Shown here: one piece after another, positions 37,680 to 44,560 of the stretch
Numbering within the stretch: position 1 is the stretch's first letter
Layout of the letters: the number at the start of each line of letters is the position of its first letter
NCBI GenBank assembly: GCA_017936665.1
Contig: JAGBFB010000031.1
Coordinates: forward strand, 1 to 64,000
DNA: 64,000 nt
Direction: 5' to 3'
Source of the DNA: Spirochaetaceae bacterium
GTDB taxonomy: Bacteria > Spirochaetota > Spirochaetia > Treponematales > Treponemataceae
Position numbers and translations under genes: made by a program
The notes under the pieces: generated by a model
Told to the model about the DNA's origin: nothing
Databases searched by the model: none
Seen by the model: the letters and a program-made list of their open reading frames with translations, nothing else

Positions 37680-38883
37680 AGCTTTTGAAACTTACAGTAA
37701 CTTTTACAGCTTCTGTAACTTCGATAGATGCTTTGTCATCTCCAAGTTTTGTTAATCCAGTAGCTGAATCTCCAGTCCATGAATCAACTACATATCCAGT
37801 TGATGGAGTTGCAGTAAACTCAATAACTTTTCCAGCTACAACAGAATCTCCTGTTTTGATTTCTACACCATCAACAGTTGCTTTCAAAGTTCCATTAGAA
37901 CCTGCACTAAAAGTTGCAACAAATGATTCTTCCTTGAACTCACCCCATGCAATACCTTTTGTATTAACTAGAGGGAAAGGTTTTGATTTAGTGTAAATCT
38001 TTGTTCCTCTTTGCCCATCGCCAACTTCTGTAAACTGATAAATTGGAACAGCATTTTTTTGGACAACATCATCAAGTTTGAGATACTTGAGTTTTTGTCC
38101 AGCGTTCAAAGCGCGGTAACAAATCTCATTTGTATCACAAAGCGATTTAGTAATTTTGTTACCATCGGCATCTTGGTCAAAGTAGAAGTCGTTATCTTCA
38201 TAAACTTTGTGAGACCCAATTAAAACATATTCATCTTTGATGTTTGCTTCTAATTTTGCATTTGCAAGAAGTTCGCAGAATCTAGCATAAACGCTGTTTG
38301 ATGCAACAAATTCTCCAGGACCACCAACACCAAATTTTGAACATTGGCTTTTAAGTTCACTTAAATATTTAACACAATCGGCATAAGTTGCCTTTGCCAA
38401 AGTTTTGGCAAATTTTATTTTTTTAACATTGCCATAACTAACTTGATATCGGGTAAGACCTTCTGCTGATTTCATCATGTAATCAATCTTACCTCTATGA
38501 GCCTGACAACAGAGAGCATTTGTGGTGATACGAACCATAATTGCATGCTCTCTAAGGTAGTCATCAATAATTTGATTTCTGCCTTCGCCTGTAGCTCTTC
38601 CAAGTTCGTCTTCATCAACTGCTCTGATTTTATCGTCAATCTCAATTGGCATTGGAACAATATCTGTTACATCTGCTCCGTGCATTGGAACAATACCTGT
38701 GTCCCCGCGAACAATAACAGGAATGTTACCAACTTCTGCTTTGATTTCAGAAGCTGAAATGTGTGTAGAATTTTTTAATTCTCCATTACCAAAATATTTT
38801 CTGGCAAGAGAATTATTATCGGGCATTTGCCCTACGACTCTTTCTGAGTCTTCTGGTCTAATAATAATTGCTTTTCCTGGCAT
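37672..38883 (-). CDS. Major capsid protein (lambda gpE-like) with C-terminal bacterial-repeat domain
   Basis: This 403-residue protein has an N-terminal HK97-fold capsid part (about 1-320; motifs IVPMPIEIDDKIRAVDEDE and EYVLIGSHKVYED) that I assign to the gpE family. A separate C-terminal domain of about 80 residues follows, with GSNGTLKATVDGVEIKTG, VIEFTATPSTGYVVDSW and VKVTVSF. That pattern is an InlB/Flg_new-type beta repeat otherwise found in secreted bacterial adhesins. It would be displayed on every capsomer. The decoration protein gene lies 29 bp upstream. Confidence 0.8.
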   Translation of the reverse strand: MPGKAIIIRPEDSERVVGQMPDNNSLARKYFGNGELKNSTHISASEIKAEVGNIPVIVRGDTGIVPMHGADVTDIVPMPIEIDDKIRAVDEDELGRATGEGRNQIIDDYLREHAIMVRITTNALCCQAHRGKIDYMMKSAEGLTRYQVSYGNVKKIKFAKTLAKATYADCVKYLSELKSQCSKFGVGGPGEFVASNSVYARFCELLANAKLEANIKDEYVLIGSHKVYEDNDFYFDQDADGNKITKSLCDTNEICYRALNAGQKLKYLKLDDVVQKNAVPIYQFTEVGDGQRGTKIYTKSKPFPLVNTKGIAWGEFKEESFVATFSAGSNGTLKATVDGVEIKTGDSVVAGKVIEFTATPSTGYVVDSWTGDSATGLTKLGDDKASIEVTEAVKVTVSFKSST

Positions 38884-38912
38884 TTAATATTCCTCAAAAA
38901 AAATTTGTTAAT

Positions 38913-39296
38913 CTAGCAAAAATTACTAGATGTCCAACCTGCTTGGCATGGGAAAATTCCAACTCCAGGCAATTTGTTTACAAGTGTTGCATTTGGTGTT
39001 GCATCAACACTTCCAGAATGATCAATCAATCTTGATTCAACTGCCATTCCATGTTTCAAAATTGCTGCTGTTACAGTTCCATCAGAAGCTGTGTGTGCTG
39101 CAACATCATCAAGTAAAACACCAGCAGGAGTTCCACTTGAACCACAAGGAGAATATTCTCCGTTTGATTCTTGTAAAATTGTACCTGCTTTAAGTTCCTT
39201 GTTAGCAGAAACAGCCATTACACCATAAGCAATAATTGGTGGATGTCCAGGATGTAAAACACCTCGATCCAAATAAACCTCAACAGATTTATTCAT
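38913..39296 (-). CDS. Head decoration protein (lambda gpD-like)
   Basis: This 127-residue protein has GVMAVSANKELKAGTILQES, PAGVLLDDVAAH and TAAILKHGMAVESRLID, the fold signature of gpD-type decoration proteins. These trimerise on the expanded capsid and stabilise it. It lies between protease/scaffold and major capsid, as in lambda-like head modules. Confidence 0.8.
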   Translation of the reverse strand: MNKSVEVYLDRGVLHPGHPPIIAYGVMAVSANKELKAGTILQESNGEYSPCGSSGTPAGVLLDDVAAHTASDGTVTAAILKHGMAVESRLIDHSGSVDATPNATLVNKLPGVGIFPCQAGWTSSNFC

Positions 39297-39316
39297 ATAC
39301 GCTCCTTTTTAACAGG

Positions 39317-39787
39317 CTAAAGTTTTGAACAAACCTTTGCCCAGTTATTTGATTTTTCTTCATTGCCACCATTCCCGTTGTCGGCAAAGTTGTAAAGTTG
39401 AGTTTCTTCTGTAGCTTGTGGCCATGCAGAAAGAACATCTTGAAAAACTTTCAAAGCAGATGAAGTTTGTGTTACTCCGTTATCAGAAAAACTGACATCA
39501 GGAACATCAACCAAAACTGATGCAACACTCTTTGCTTTTTCTAAAACACCTTGAGGAAGTTTATCTGAAACTGCATCAGAAAATCTTTCAAGTTTGTTTT
39601 GTCTGAGTTCTTTTTCAGTTGCTTCAAGACGAGCTTTTATTGCTTCATCTGTTTTTGGCTCTGCAAATTTTTCTTCTTTTGCAGGTGTTTTTTCAGCTGT
39701 TTTTGTTTCAGCTGCTTTTAATTTTTCTTCAAGCTCTTTGTTTGCTTTTTCAAGAGCTTCCATTTTTTGCTTTTCAGCATCGGTCAT
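39317..39787 (-). CDS. Nested scaffold protein (internal start in the protease gene)
   Basis: An in-frame ATG at 39787 is preceded by a perfect AGGAGG with a 5-nt spacer. It gives a 156-residue protein starting MTDAEKQKMEALEKANKEL. This is the exact arrangement of the Mu I/Z and lambda C/Nu3 protease-scaffold pairs. Such a strong Shine-Dalgarno inside a coding region is unlikely by chance. Confidence 0.8.
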   Translation of the reverse strand: MTDAEKQKMEALEKANKELEEKLKAAETKTAEKTPAKEEKFAEPKTDEAIKARLEATEKELRQNKLERFSDAVSDKLPQGVLEKAKSVASVLVDVPDVSFSDNGVTQTSSALKVFQDVLSAWPQATEETQLYNFADNGNGGNEEKSNNWAKVCSKL

Positions 39788-40276
39788 TGTTTCCTCCTGA
39801 TAATTCAGTTTTTCTGAAAAAGTAAAAGTTTCTACTTGGTCTCCATCAGAATAAACTGTTTTAATTTTAAGCTGATCTAATCCCGGAATCTTTGGCGGAG
39901 TTGCCCCAAGAACTGCCACGCTGTGCAGATAACGCTTTCCATCAGATACCCTGCGAGGAATTGTTACACTCCAGCCATTGTAAGTTCCTTCTCCGTTTCC
40001 ATCGTCAAACTGTTCATCCAAAGCTGAATGAAGACGAACATTCCCTACAAGAACTTTTTCTCCTGGTCTTTTTGGATCTGGATAAATTCCATCCAAAGCC
40101 AGAACATCACCAAATTTTGGGAAACTATCACCTTGCGCCATATCATGGCCAAGAGAAATTGGCCTAGGCGGACTAAAAGTTTCTAAAATTTCGTTCAAGT
40201 CTTGCTCGGTAATTGTTGCTCCATCTGAGCCATGAACTCCAGTTCTACACAATTGCCATGTACGAATCTTTCTCAT
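39317..40276 (-). CDS. Mu gpI-like prohead protease with scaffold domain
   Basis: This 319-residue protein joins a protease domain (about 1-135; LCRTGVHGSDGA, ISLGHDMAQGD and the family segment HSVAVLGATPPKIPGL) to a coiled-coil scaffold. The scaffold runs from residue 164 and is rich in K/E (KANKELEEKLKAAETKTAEK). The C-terminus resembles a capsid-binding tail. In Mu, gpI is the protease and gpZ the scaffold made from an internal start of the same frame, and the same arrangement is visible here. It is the first gene after the terminator at 40332-40358. Confidence 0.83.
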   Translation of the reverse strand: MRKIRTWQLCRTGVHGSDGATITEQDLNEILETFSPPRPISLGHDMAQGDSFPKFGDVLALDGIYPDPKRPGEKVLVGNVRLHSALDEQFDDGNGEGTYNGWSVTIPRRVSDGKRYLHSVAVLGATPPKIPGLDQLKIKTVYSDGDQVETFTFSEKLNYQEETMTDAEKQKMEALEKANKELEEKLKAAETKTAEKTPAKEEKFAEPKTDEAIKARLEATEKELRQNKLERFSDAVSDKLPQGVLEKAKSVASVLVDVPDVSFSDNGVTQTSSALKVFQDVLSAWPQATEETQLYNFADNGNGGNEEKSNNWAKVCSKL

Positions 40277-40331
40277 AATGAAAGAATATCAACTTTACTT
40301 TTATTACTGCCAAAGCCACAAGGCAAAAAAA

Positions 40332-40358
40332 AATCCCAGAAAGTATATTTCTGGGATT
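40332..40358. terminator. Perfect 11-bp bidirectional terminator
   Basis: AATCCCAGAAA (40332-40342) pairs with 40348-40358 over a 5-nt loop. U-runs occur on both sides. On the minus strand it stops transcription between the moron cassette and the head genes, so the head genes need read-through, antitermination or a separate promoter. Confidence 0.85.
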
Positions 40359-40374
40359 AAGTTTTTTTTTGATT

Positions 40375-40752
40375 TTATTTAAATAAAAAACCTAAATCAG
40401 CCACTCCAGCGATTCCATTTTGTTCATCATTTGGAGAACTGCTGTTGTTAAAAATTTTTGTATTATTTTGTTTTTCTAAAAGTTCTGACAATGTTTTGAA
40501 CATCCCAGATATAAAATCAGTAGTTTTGATGTCACCTTCATTTTTTTTATCTAGCCATATAGATACAAAAATCGGTATAAAAGCAATAATAAAAAAAAGT
40601 CCAGAAACAATGATTTCAAAGAAATCTAATCCAAGATCTTTACCTGTTGTTAAAGGTAAAAAAGCCTTAATAAGTGTAAGACTTGCCACCCATACTAATG
40701 CAAATATAATTGCAAAAAATGAAATTAGTTTAGCTTTCATAAGCTCCTCCAA
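40375..40752 (-). CDS. Small two-TM membrane protein, paralogue of the lysis-region one
   Basis: This 125-residue protein has two N-terminal membrane helices (about 10-30 and 46-66) and the motif FIPIFVSIWLDKK. The protein at 49966-50223 has the same topology and FTPIYRSIWLDK, so the two are paralogues. This copy has a longer cytoplasmic tail. Holin or superinfection-exclusion roles are both possible. It is the last gene before the terminator at 40332. Confidence 0.6.
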   Translation of the reverse strand: MEELMKAKLISFFAIIFALVWVASLTLIKAFLPLTTGKDLGLDFFEIIVSGLFFIIAFIPIFVSIWLDKKNEGDIKTTDFISGMFKTLSELLEKQNNTKIFNNSSSPNDEQNGIAGVADLGFLFK

Positions 40753-40799
40753 AAGTTTATATCAAAAATATAATACTTAAAAAAACAAATGCAAGGAGT

Positions 40800-40976
40800 T
40801 TATTTTAAAATCCTCTTAACTTTGAAGTTGCTGCCATAATAATACATGCACTCACGACAAACTTCTTGATATTCATTTTGTTTTTTGTTTTCGCACAATC
40901 TGCAAGGATCTAAAATAAGAGGAATATCATTTATATATTTTTCTAACACATCTAGTTCAGATTGTTGTTTTTTCAT
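40800..40976 (-). CDS. Small zinc-finger-like protein, 58 aa
   Basis: This 58-residue protein carries two CxxC pairs, CRLC and CREC, about 14 residues apart, a zinc-ribbon pattern. It starts MKKQQSELDVLEKY and overlaps the upstream gene by 4 nt (ATGA). I do not recognise a family. Confidence 0.6.
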   Translation of the reverse strand: MKKQQSELDVLEKYINDIPLILDPCRLCENKKQNEYQEVCRECMYYYGSNFKVKRILK

Positions 40977-41140
40977 TCTTCAACCCTTATTTTTAATGCA
41001 CCTTTTGCTTTTAACATTCTCAAACAATCTTTAAATCCTGTTGCATAAATAGTTTTCAGTGTTTGATCCGGTATGGAATCATATTCCAAAAGTTCCTCAA
41101 AGTAAAACTCTATTTCTTTATCTAAATTAATTTCTGTCAT
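40973..41140 (-). CDS. Small hypothetical phage protein, 55 aa
   Basis: It starts MTEINLDKEIEFYFEELL and ends KIRVEE. The protein is acidic and helical. It is translationally coupled to the next gene through ATGA. A Shine-Dalgarno (GGAGG) precedes its ATG. Function unknown. Confidence 0.55.
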   Translation of the reverse strand: MTEINLDKEIEFYFEELLEYDSIPDQTLKTIYATGFKDCLRMLKAKGALKIRVEE

Positions 41141-41152
41141 TCTTGCACCTCC

Positions 41153-41470
41153 CTAATAAAAATCTGGCTCACAATTAAAATGTAAAACAATATTATCGTT
41201 ATAACAAATATTTATATCGCTTGAATAATAACCGTTCTGTCTACTGTAACAAGGAATAAAAAACATTGCCCCTTTATTTCCAAATCTAAAGCCTTGTTTA
41301 TCAAGTTTTTCAAAAATCAAATCTTCATCAAAATCATAAGACAAAGCCAATTCTTCAATCTGTTCAAAGTCGGCATAATTATTCTCGCAACAATCTTTCT
41401 CGTGAAAATAACTAATCTCATTTCCGTTGTTAAAAATAATTTTCTCATCTGTAATTTTTTTTATTTTCAT
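41153..41470 (-). CDS. Hypothetical phage protein, 105 aa
   Basis: This is a charged soluble protein with an N-terminal SWIM-like stretch of strands (KKITDEKIIFNNGNEISYF) and a CC pair. I do not recognise it. It overlaps the upstream zinc-ribbon gene by 4 nt, which supports a coupled operon. Confidence 0.55.
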   Translation of the reverse strand: MKIKKITDEKIIFNNGNEISYFHEKDCCENNYADFEQIEELALSYDFDEDLIFEKLDKQGFRFGNKGAMFFIPCYSRQNGYYSSDINICYNDNIVLHFNCEPDFY

Positions 41471-41709
41471 TCTTCCACTCCTACACCTAATTCTTTTAGT
41501 TTTCGTTTAGAAAATTCTGACTGTTGAAAATTTTTCATATCAGTTCCACAAGTCCAACATTTGCCTTTACCGTGCAAAAGATATAAATCTGCTTGTCGCT
41601 TGTTGTTATGTTTACAGTTTGGACAGCATTTTGTAGAATAAAATTCCTTATCTTGCTTTCGGTGATATTCTTTAATTTCTTCCCAAAAGTTGTTTTTATT
41701 GTCTGTCAT
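41467..41709 (-). CDS. Zinc-ribbon phage protein, 80 aa
   Basis: Two CxxC pairs, CCPNC and CWTC, with about 23 residues between them form a zinc ribbon (about residues 28-58). The flanks are lysine/glutamate rich, suggesting nucleic-acid or polymerase contact. It overlaps the genes on both sides by 4 nt. Confidence 0.65.
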   Translation of the reverse strand: MTDNKNNFWEEIKEYHRKQDKEFYSTKCCPNCKHNNKRQADLYLLHGKGKCWTCGTDMKNFQQSEFSKRKLKELGVGVEE

Positions 41710-41882
41710 TCTTCTACTTTACGCCAATTTTCAATTCTGGAATATGCACCACATATTCTACACATTGTCAAAGTTTTTTCTCTAGAAATTGGAACATCTT
41801 CAGTTATAATTCCTTCTTCTTTGCAACTTGGACAAACTACTTTATCCTCTTTTCTAAAGAGGAATTCTAGATAATTCATCAT
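41706..41882 (-). CDS. Small zinc-ribbon protein, 58 aa
   Basis: The frame starts MMNYLEFLFRKED and has CPSC and CRIC pairs about 25 residues apart. Start is 41882 or the adjacent ATG at 41879. It is coupled to the next gene by an ATGA overlap. Function unknown; it is the third zinc-ribbon protein of this cassette. Confidence 0.6.
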   Translation of the reverse strand: MMNYLEFLFRKEDKVVCPSCKEEGIITEDVPISREKTLTMCRICGAYSRIENWRKVEE

Positions 41883-41901
41883 ACCTATTTATTCTCCATA
41901 T

Positions 41902-42174
41902 TTATTTAATTTTTCTGTAATCTTCTGATATCAAAGTAAAAATTTTATTATTACATGAGCTTCTAAAATTACATACCTCATGATGTTTTTCATAGCAATA
42001 ACAATTTTTACAATCTCCAGAAATAACTCTTAATAAAATAGTTTTTGTTTCGTTAGTTAGTTTTATTGTATCTCCAATCTCTAACTCAACTTTTAAACGC
42101 TCGTCAGAATAATTATTATTTATAGCTACAAAAAAATTAATCTTTTCTTGTTCTGTCATTCTATATACCTCCAT
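41902..42174 (-). CDS. Hypothetical Cys-rich phage protein, 90 aa
   Basis: The middle holds CKNCYCYEKHHEVC then FRSSC, a compact Cys/His cluster likely to bind metal. The N-terminus is helical. The upper start may instead be the second Met (TEQEKINFF). It overlaps the upstream gene by 19 nt. Function unknown. Confidence 0.55.
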   Translation of the reverse strand: MEVYRMTEQEKINFFVAINNNYSDERLKVELEIGDTIKLTNETKTILLRVISGDCKNCYCYEKHHEVCNFRSSCNNKIFTLISEDYRKIK

Positions 42175-42470
42175 TCTTCATTTGTAAAATCACAAACAGA
42201 TTGCTTAAAACTCATATCGTAGCAACCCTCACAAAAAACTCCATCAATTACATACCCAGAATAATAGTCTTGTTTTTGAAAATCTTCGTTAAGTTCCATT
42301 TCCTTGAGTTCTGCATCAGAATAAGCAATCTTAACCAAAATCCATTTTTTTTCTTCTGGCTTTTCTTCTGCAAAAGTTTTCCAGCAGGTATTTTTCATTT
42401 TGTTAATTTGCTCTCTTAATTCCTCGTTTTCGCGTTCAAGTATTTTTATTTCTTCAAGATATGCATCCAT
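42156..42470 (-). CDS. Hypothetical phage protein, 104 aa (weakly DUF551-like)
   Basis: An N-terminal coiled coil (about 4-27) precedes TFAEEKPEEKKWILVKI and YSGYVIDGVFCEGC, which faintly recalls the DUF551 family common in phages. It is the first gene of the leftward cassette driven by the promoter at 42861-42889. A GGAGG lies before the start. Confidence 0.55.
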   Translation of the reverse strand: MDAYLEEIKILERENEELREQINKMKNTCWKTFAEEKPEEKKWILVKIAYSDAELKEMELNEDFQKQDYYSGYVIDGVFCEGCYDMSFKQSVCDFTNEEWRYIE

Positions 42471-42860
42471 TGTTACAACTTCCTCCCATAAAAATACTTG
42501 CTTTGCGTTTCGCTCGTCTAAGCGGTGTTAAGTCTTAGTCTTAAAGAGTCGCCCCATGCAAGTCGGCTAGCTGTAATGTCTTAGCAAATAATATCTAAAA
42601 CAAAAATTGCAAAAGCAATTCTAGGAAGTCATTAAAAATTAGCCAAAATTTACGAAAAAACGAAAATTAAAAAAATGCACAATTTAAGGGGTGTTTTTAA
42701 GTTTTTGACAAGTTATTCAGTTTTTGAAAAAAAAAGCCATTTCACCGGTGAAAAAAGCCAAAAAACAATGTTTTTTCAAAACAAACTTTTTTTCATGGGT
42801 AGCCAAAAAATCTTTATTTTTGACTTTTTTAAAAAGTTTAATAAGTCAAATATATTTAAC
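42471..42860 (-). other. Long AT-rich leader of the zinc-ribbon cassette with a palindrome
   Basis: About 390 nt separate the promoter from the first gene. A perfect 14-bp palindrome TTTCACCGGTGAAA lies at 42740-42753, unusual in its GC core for this region, and may be an operator. A GC-richer stretch at 42500-42570 could fold. I see no protein frame that looks real. Confidence 0.5.
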
Positions 42861-42889
42861 ATTATAATTGCACAAAAAAAATCTGTAAA
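42861..42889 (-). promoter_or_regulatory. Leftward promoter of the zinc-ribbon moron cassette
   Basis: On the minus strand TTTACA (42889-42884), 17 bp, TATAAT (42866-42861). It lies immediately downstream of the antirepressor terminator, so the cassette is an independent unit. Confidence 0.7.
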
Positions 42890-42898
42890 TAAAAAAAA

Positions 42899-42922
42899 AC
42901 AGCCCCGGAAGTTCGGAGATGT
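42899..42922 (-). terminator. Terminator after the KilAC gene
   Basis: In minus-strand RNA CUCCG pairs with CGGGG around an AACUUC loop (one G-U pair), followed by a run of U. It belongs to a family of similar hairpins in this prophage. Confidence 0.6.
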
Positions 42923-42932
42923 TTTTAGTTAC

Positions 42933-43709
42933 TTATCTAAATTTAGTTGATAACCACAATAAGCCTTTTTGGTAAACTCTTGTAGATTTTATGATTTTTA
43001 CTCCGTCAGATGTTTTTATTGTTTTTTCTTTTACAGTAAAGTAACCTCTGTCTATATATTCTCGCATTGGAGTATTATCAGCTTTTAAGACTCCACTGTT
43101 TCTTAATATCTTTACTAAAGTTACATTACCGAATTTTAAGTCTAAAATTGCAGCAACCTGTGCAAATGATAAAGTAGTTTTACTTGTCATTGCAATATCA
43201 CACATCTTTGCTTTAGGTTCTAATACTCTAACTTGGTTTTCAAGTATTTTTGTTTGCTTTTCAAGATGTTCTTTTTCTGCTCTGTCTTTGAGAGCTTGTT
43301 CCATAATTTTAAACAGTATTTCTGGATTTTCTTGTATCTGGTCTAAAATAGGACGTGAAATATACGTTCCATTTTTACGAATACTTGGTAGAACTTCGCT
43401 AGTAACCCAATGTTTAAATCTTTTTGCAGTAGGTAGATTACTTCTCAATAATAGAGAATAAAAACCAGATTCATTGATGACAACAGCTGTTTGTTTGCCT
43501 CTCGATGGGGTGGTGATTTGCCACCTCTTTTTATCTTCTTCATCCACATGATTTTTTAGAGCATTAACTGTATCTTTGTAGCCTAAATTTTTAGCTATGT
43601 CTTTTCCAACCAGCCATGGTTCACCATTAATTTCTATTCCTCGAATAGTTCCAAATTTTTCGTTTGAAAACTCCTTTAGTTCTTTATTCATTTTTTCCTC
43701 CGTAATCAT
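42933..43709 (-). CDS. Phage antirepressor, BRO-N plus KilAC domains
   Basis: This 258-residue protein has an N-terminal BRO domain (GTIRGIEINGEPWLVGKDIA, then VVINESGFYSLLLRSN) and a C-terminal KilAC domain (about 165-258, with LSFAQVAAILD). Such proteins counter a phage repressor or act as DNA-binding regulators. A predicted helix (about 125-160) links the domains. It is placed in the late region rather than beside the repressor, between two terminators, which marks it as an acquired cassette. The likely ATG is 43709, or an internal Met at 43691 (MNKELKEFSNEKF). Confidence 0.88.
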   Translation of the reverse strand: MITEEKMNKELKEFSNEKFGTIRGIEINGEPWLVGKDIAKNLGYKDTVNALKNHVDEEDKKRWQITTPSRGKQTAVVINESGFYSLLLRSNLPTAKRFKHWVTSEVLPSIRKNGTYISRPILDQIQENPEILFKIMEQALKDRAEKEHLEKQTKILENQVRVLEPKAKMCDIAMTSKTTLSFAQVAAILDLKFGNVTLVKILRNSGVLKADNTPMREYIDRGYFTVKEKTIKTSDGVKIIKSTRVYQKGLLWLSTKFR

Positions 43710-43933
43710 ATCCAGCCTCTTTGACTGGCTGTTTCATCATTTGTAGCATTGCAATAGATTTCTTCTATCATTTTTTTTGCTACATTTGCAGTTCTTGTAA
43801 GAACTCCATCGTCAGCTGCTGGAGCATGTTCAATGCTTAGCATTACCAGCAGTGCCCTTACGTCGATTAGTTGGTCAAGTAGTCTTTGTGCATCCTTGAC
43901 TTCAAGCGTTTTGTTACAGAGATTTGTGGTCAT
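43706..43933 (-). CDS. Small hypothetical protein upstream of the antirepressor, 75 aa
   Basis: This 75-residue helical protein overlaps the antirepressor start by 4 nt and has a strong AGGAGG Shine-Dalgarno. It may regulate or accompany the antirepressor. I do not recognise a family. Confidence 0.55.
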   Translation of the reverse strand: MTTNLCNKTLEVKDAQRLLDQLIDVRALLVMLSIEHAPAADDGVLTRTANVAKKMIEEIYCNATNDETASQRGWI

Positions 43934-43974
43934 AATTTTTGACCTCCTTTGTGTTGGTATTCAGTTTTTTAAAA

Positions 43975-44046
43975 TAAAAAAACCGTAAAAAGTCCTACCA
44001 CCCACAAAGAGGCCGGGGCATCACTGCTTACCGGGGCTTTCTACGG
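43975..44046 (-). ncRNA. Structured RNA ending in a terminator
   Basis: On the minus strand CCGTAGAAAG (44046-44037) pairs along 10 bp with CTTTTTACGG (43992-43983, one G-U) and is followed by seven U. The enclosed 44 nt are GC-rich and contain GCCCCGG twice, unlike the AT-rich surroundings. It lies in a 347-nt gap with no good protein frame, between the terminator of the immunity gene and the next gene. It may be the 3' end of a small RNA or an attenuator. Transcription is not demonstrated. Confidence 0.45.
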
Positions 44047-44280
44047 CTATAAATACATAGTCGGAATAAACCACAATACACTTTAAATAAAAGTGAAAAG
44101 GCATAAAAATAGACACTTTTTGCGGTGTGTCCAGCCGCTTTGTGTTGGTTCTTAAATACTACCACATGACCACAAATCTTGCAATATTTAACTGCAAATA
44201 ATCGTCGTTTAACTAGGTAATTTGATAATATCACAAGTGATTTTTATTCAGCCGACGCTGTTAGAAGTGAAAAAAAAATA

Positions 44281-44302
44281 AAGCCCCGGAAGTTCGGGGC
44301 TT
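44281..44302 (-). terminator. Terminator after the MuF toxin-immunity pair
   Basis: AAGCCCCG (44281-44288) and its complement (44295-44302) with a 6-nt loop are followed on the minus strand by a U-rich run. It ends the packaging transcript. Confidence 0.8.
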
Positions 44303-44308
44303 GGTTTG

Positions 44309-44560
44309 TTAATGAGTTGCATAAGTATAGGAATCTGGAAAATTTTTTTCAAAAAGTTTTTTATTTGCTAAATATTCCGTAAAATCTTTTTCTATATCGC
44401 CTATAGCAGGTTTAATAACTTTTGCTTTTAGAGTTTGCTTATCTATAACAATAACACCTGTAGGAGATTTTTGATAATTTTCAATACCAAAAATATATGA
44501 ATATTCTATATTATTTTTATTTTCATTGTTTTTTATGAAACGTCTATAAAAAGAACTCAT
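44309..44560 (-). CDS. Putative immunity protein of the MuF toxin
   Basis: The ATG at 44560 overlaps the MuF stop as ATGA, with AGGAGG 10 nt ahead, giving 83 residues starting SSFYRRFIKNNENKNN. The protein is small and soluble, with a central SPTGVIVIDKQT segment. Its position directly after a C-terminal toxin-like domain, its size and tight coupling fit the immunity genes known for phage MuF polymorphic toxins. I recall similar small proteins beside this toxin-domain type, but no search was possible. Confidence 0.6.
   Translation of the reverse strand: MSSFYRRFIKNNENKNNIEYSYIFGIENYQKSPTGVIVIDKQTLKAKVIKPAIGDIEKDFTEYLANKKLFEKNFPDSYTYATH

Noticed and set aside
43919-44187. Repeated blocks CTTTGTGTTGGT and ATGACCACAAATCT around the structured RNA
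   Set aside because: They match in mixed orientation over only 12-14 bp each; this may reflect old recombination but I cannot assign a function.
44028-44234. 68-codon minus-strand frame with CKIC, resembling a small zinc protein
   Set aside because: No Shine-Dalgarno, no second Cys pair, and it runs into the structured RNA region; coding potential is weak.
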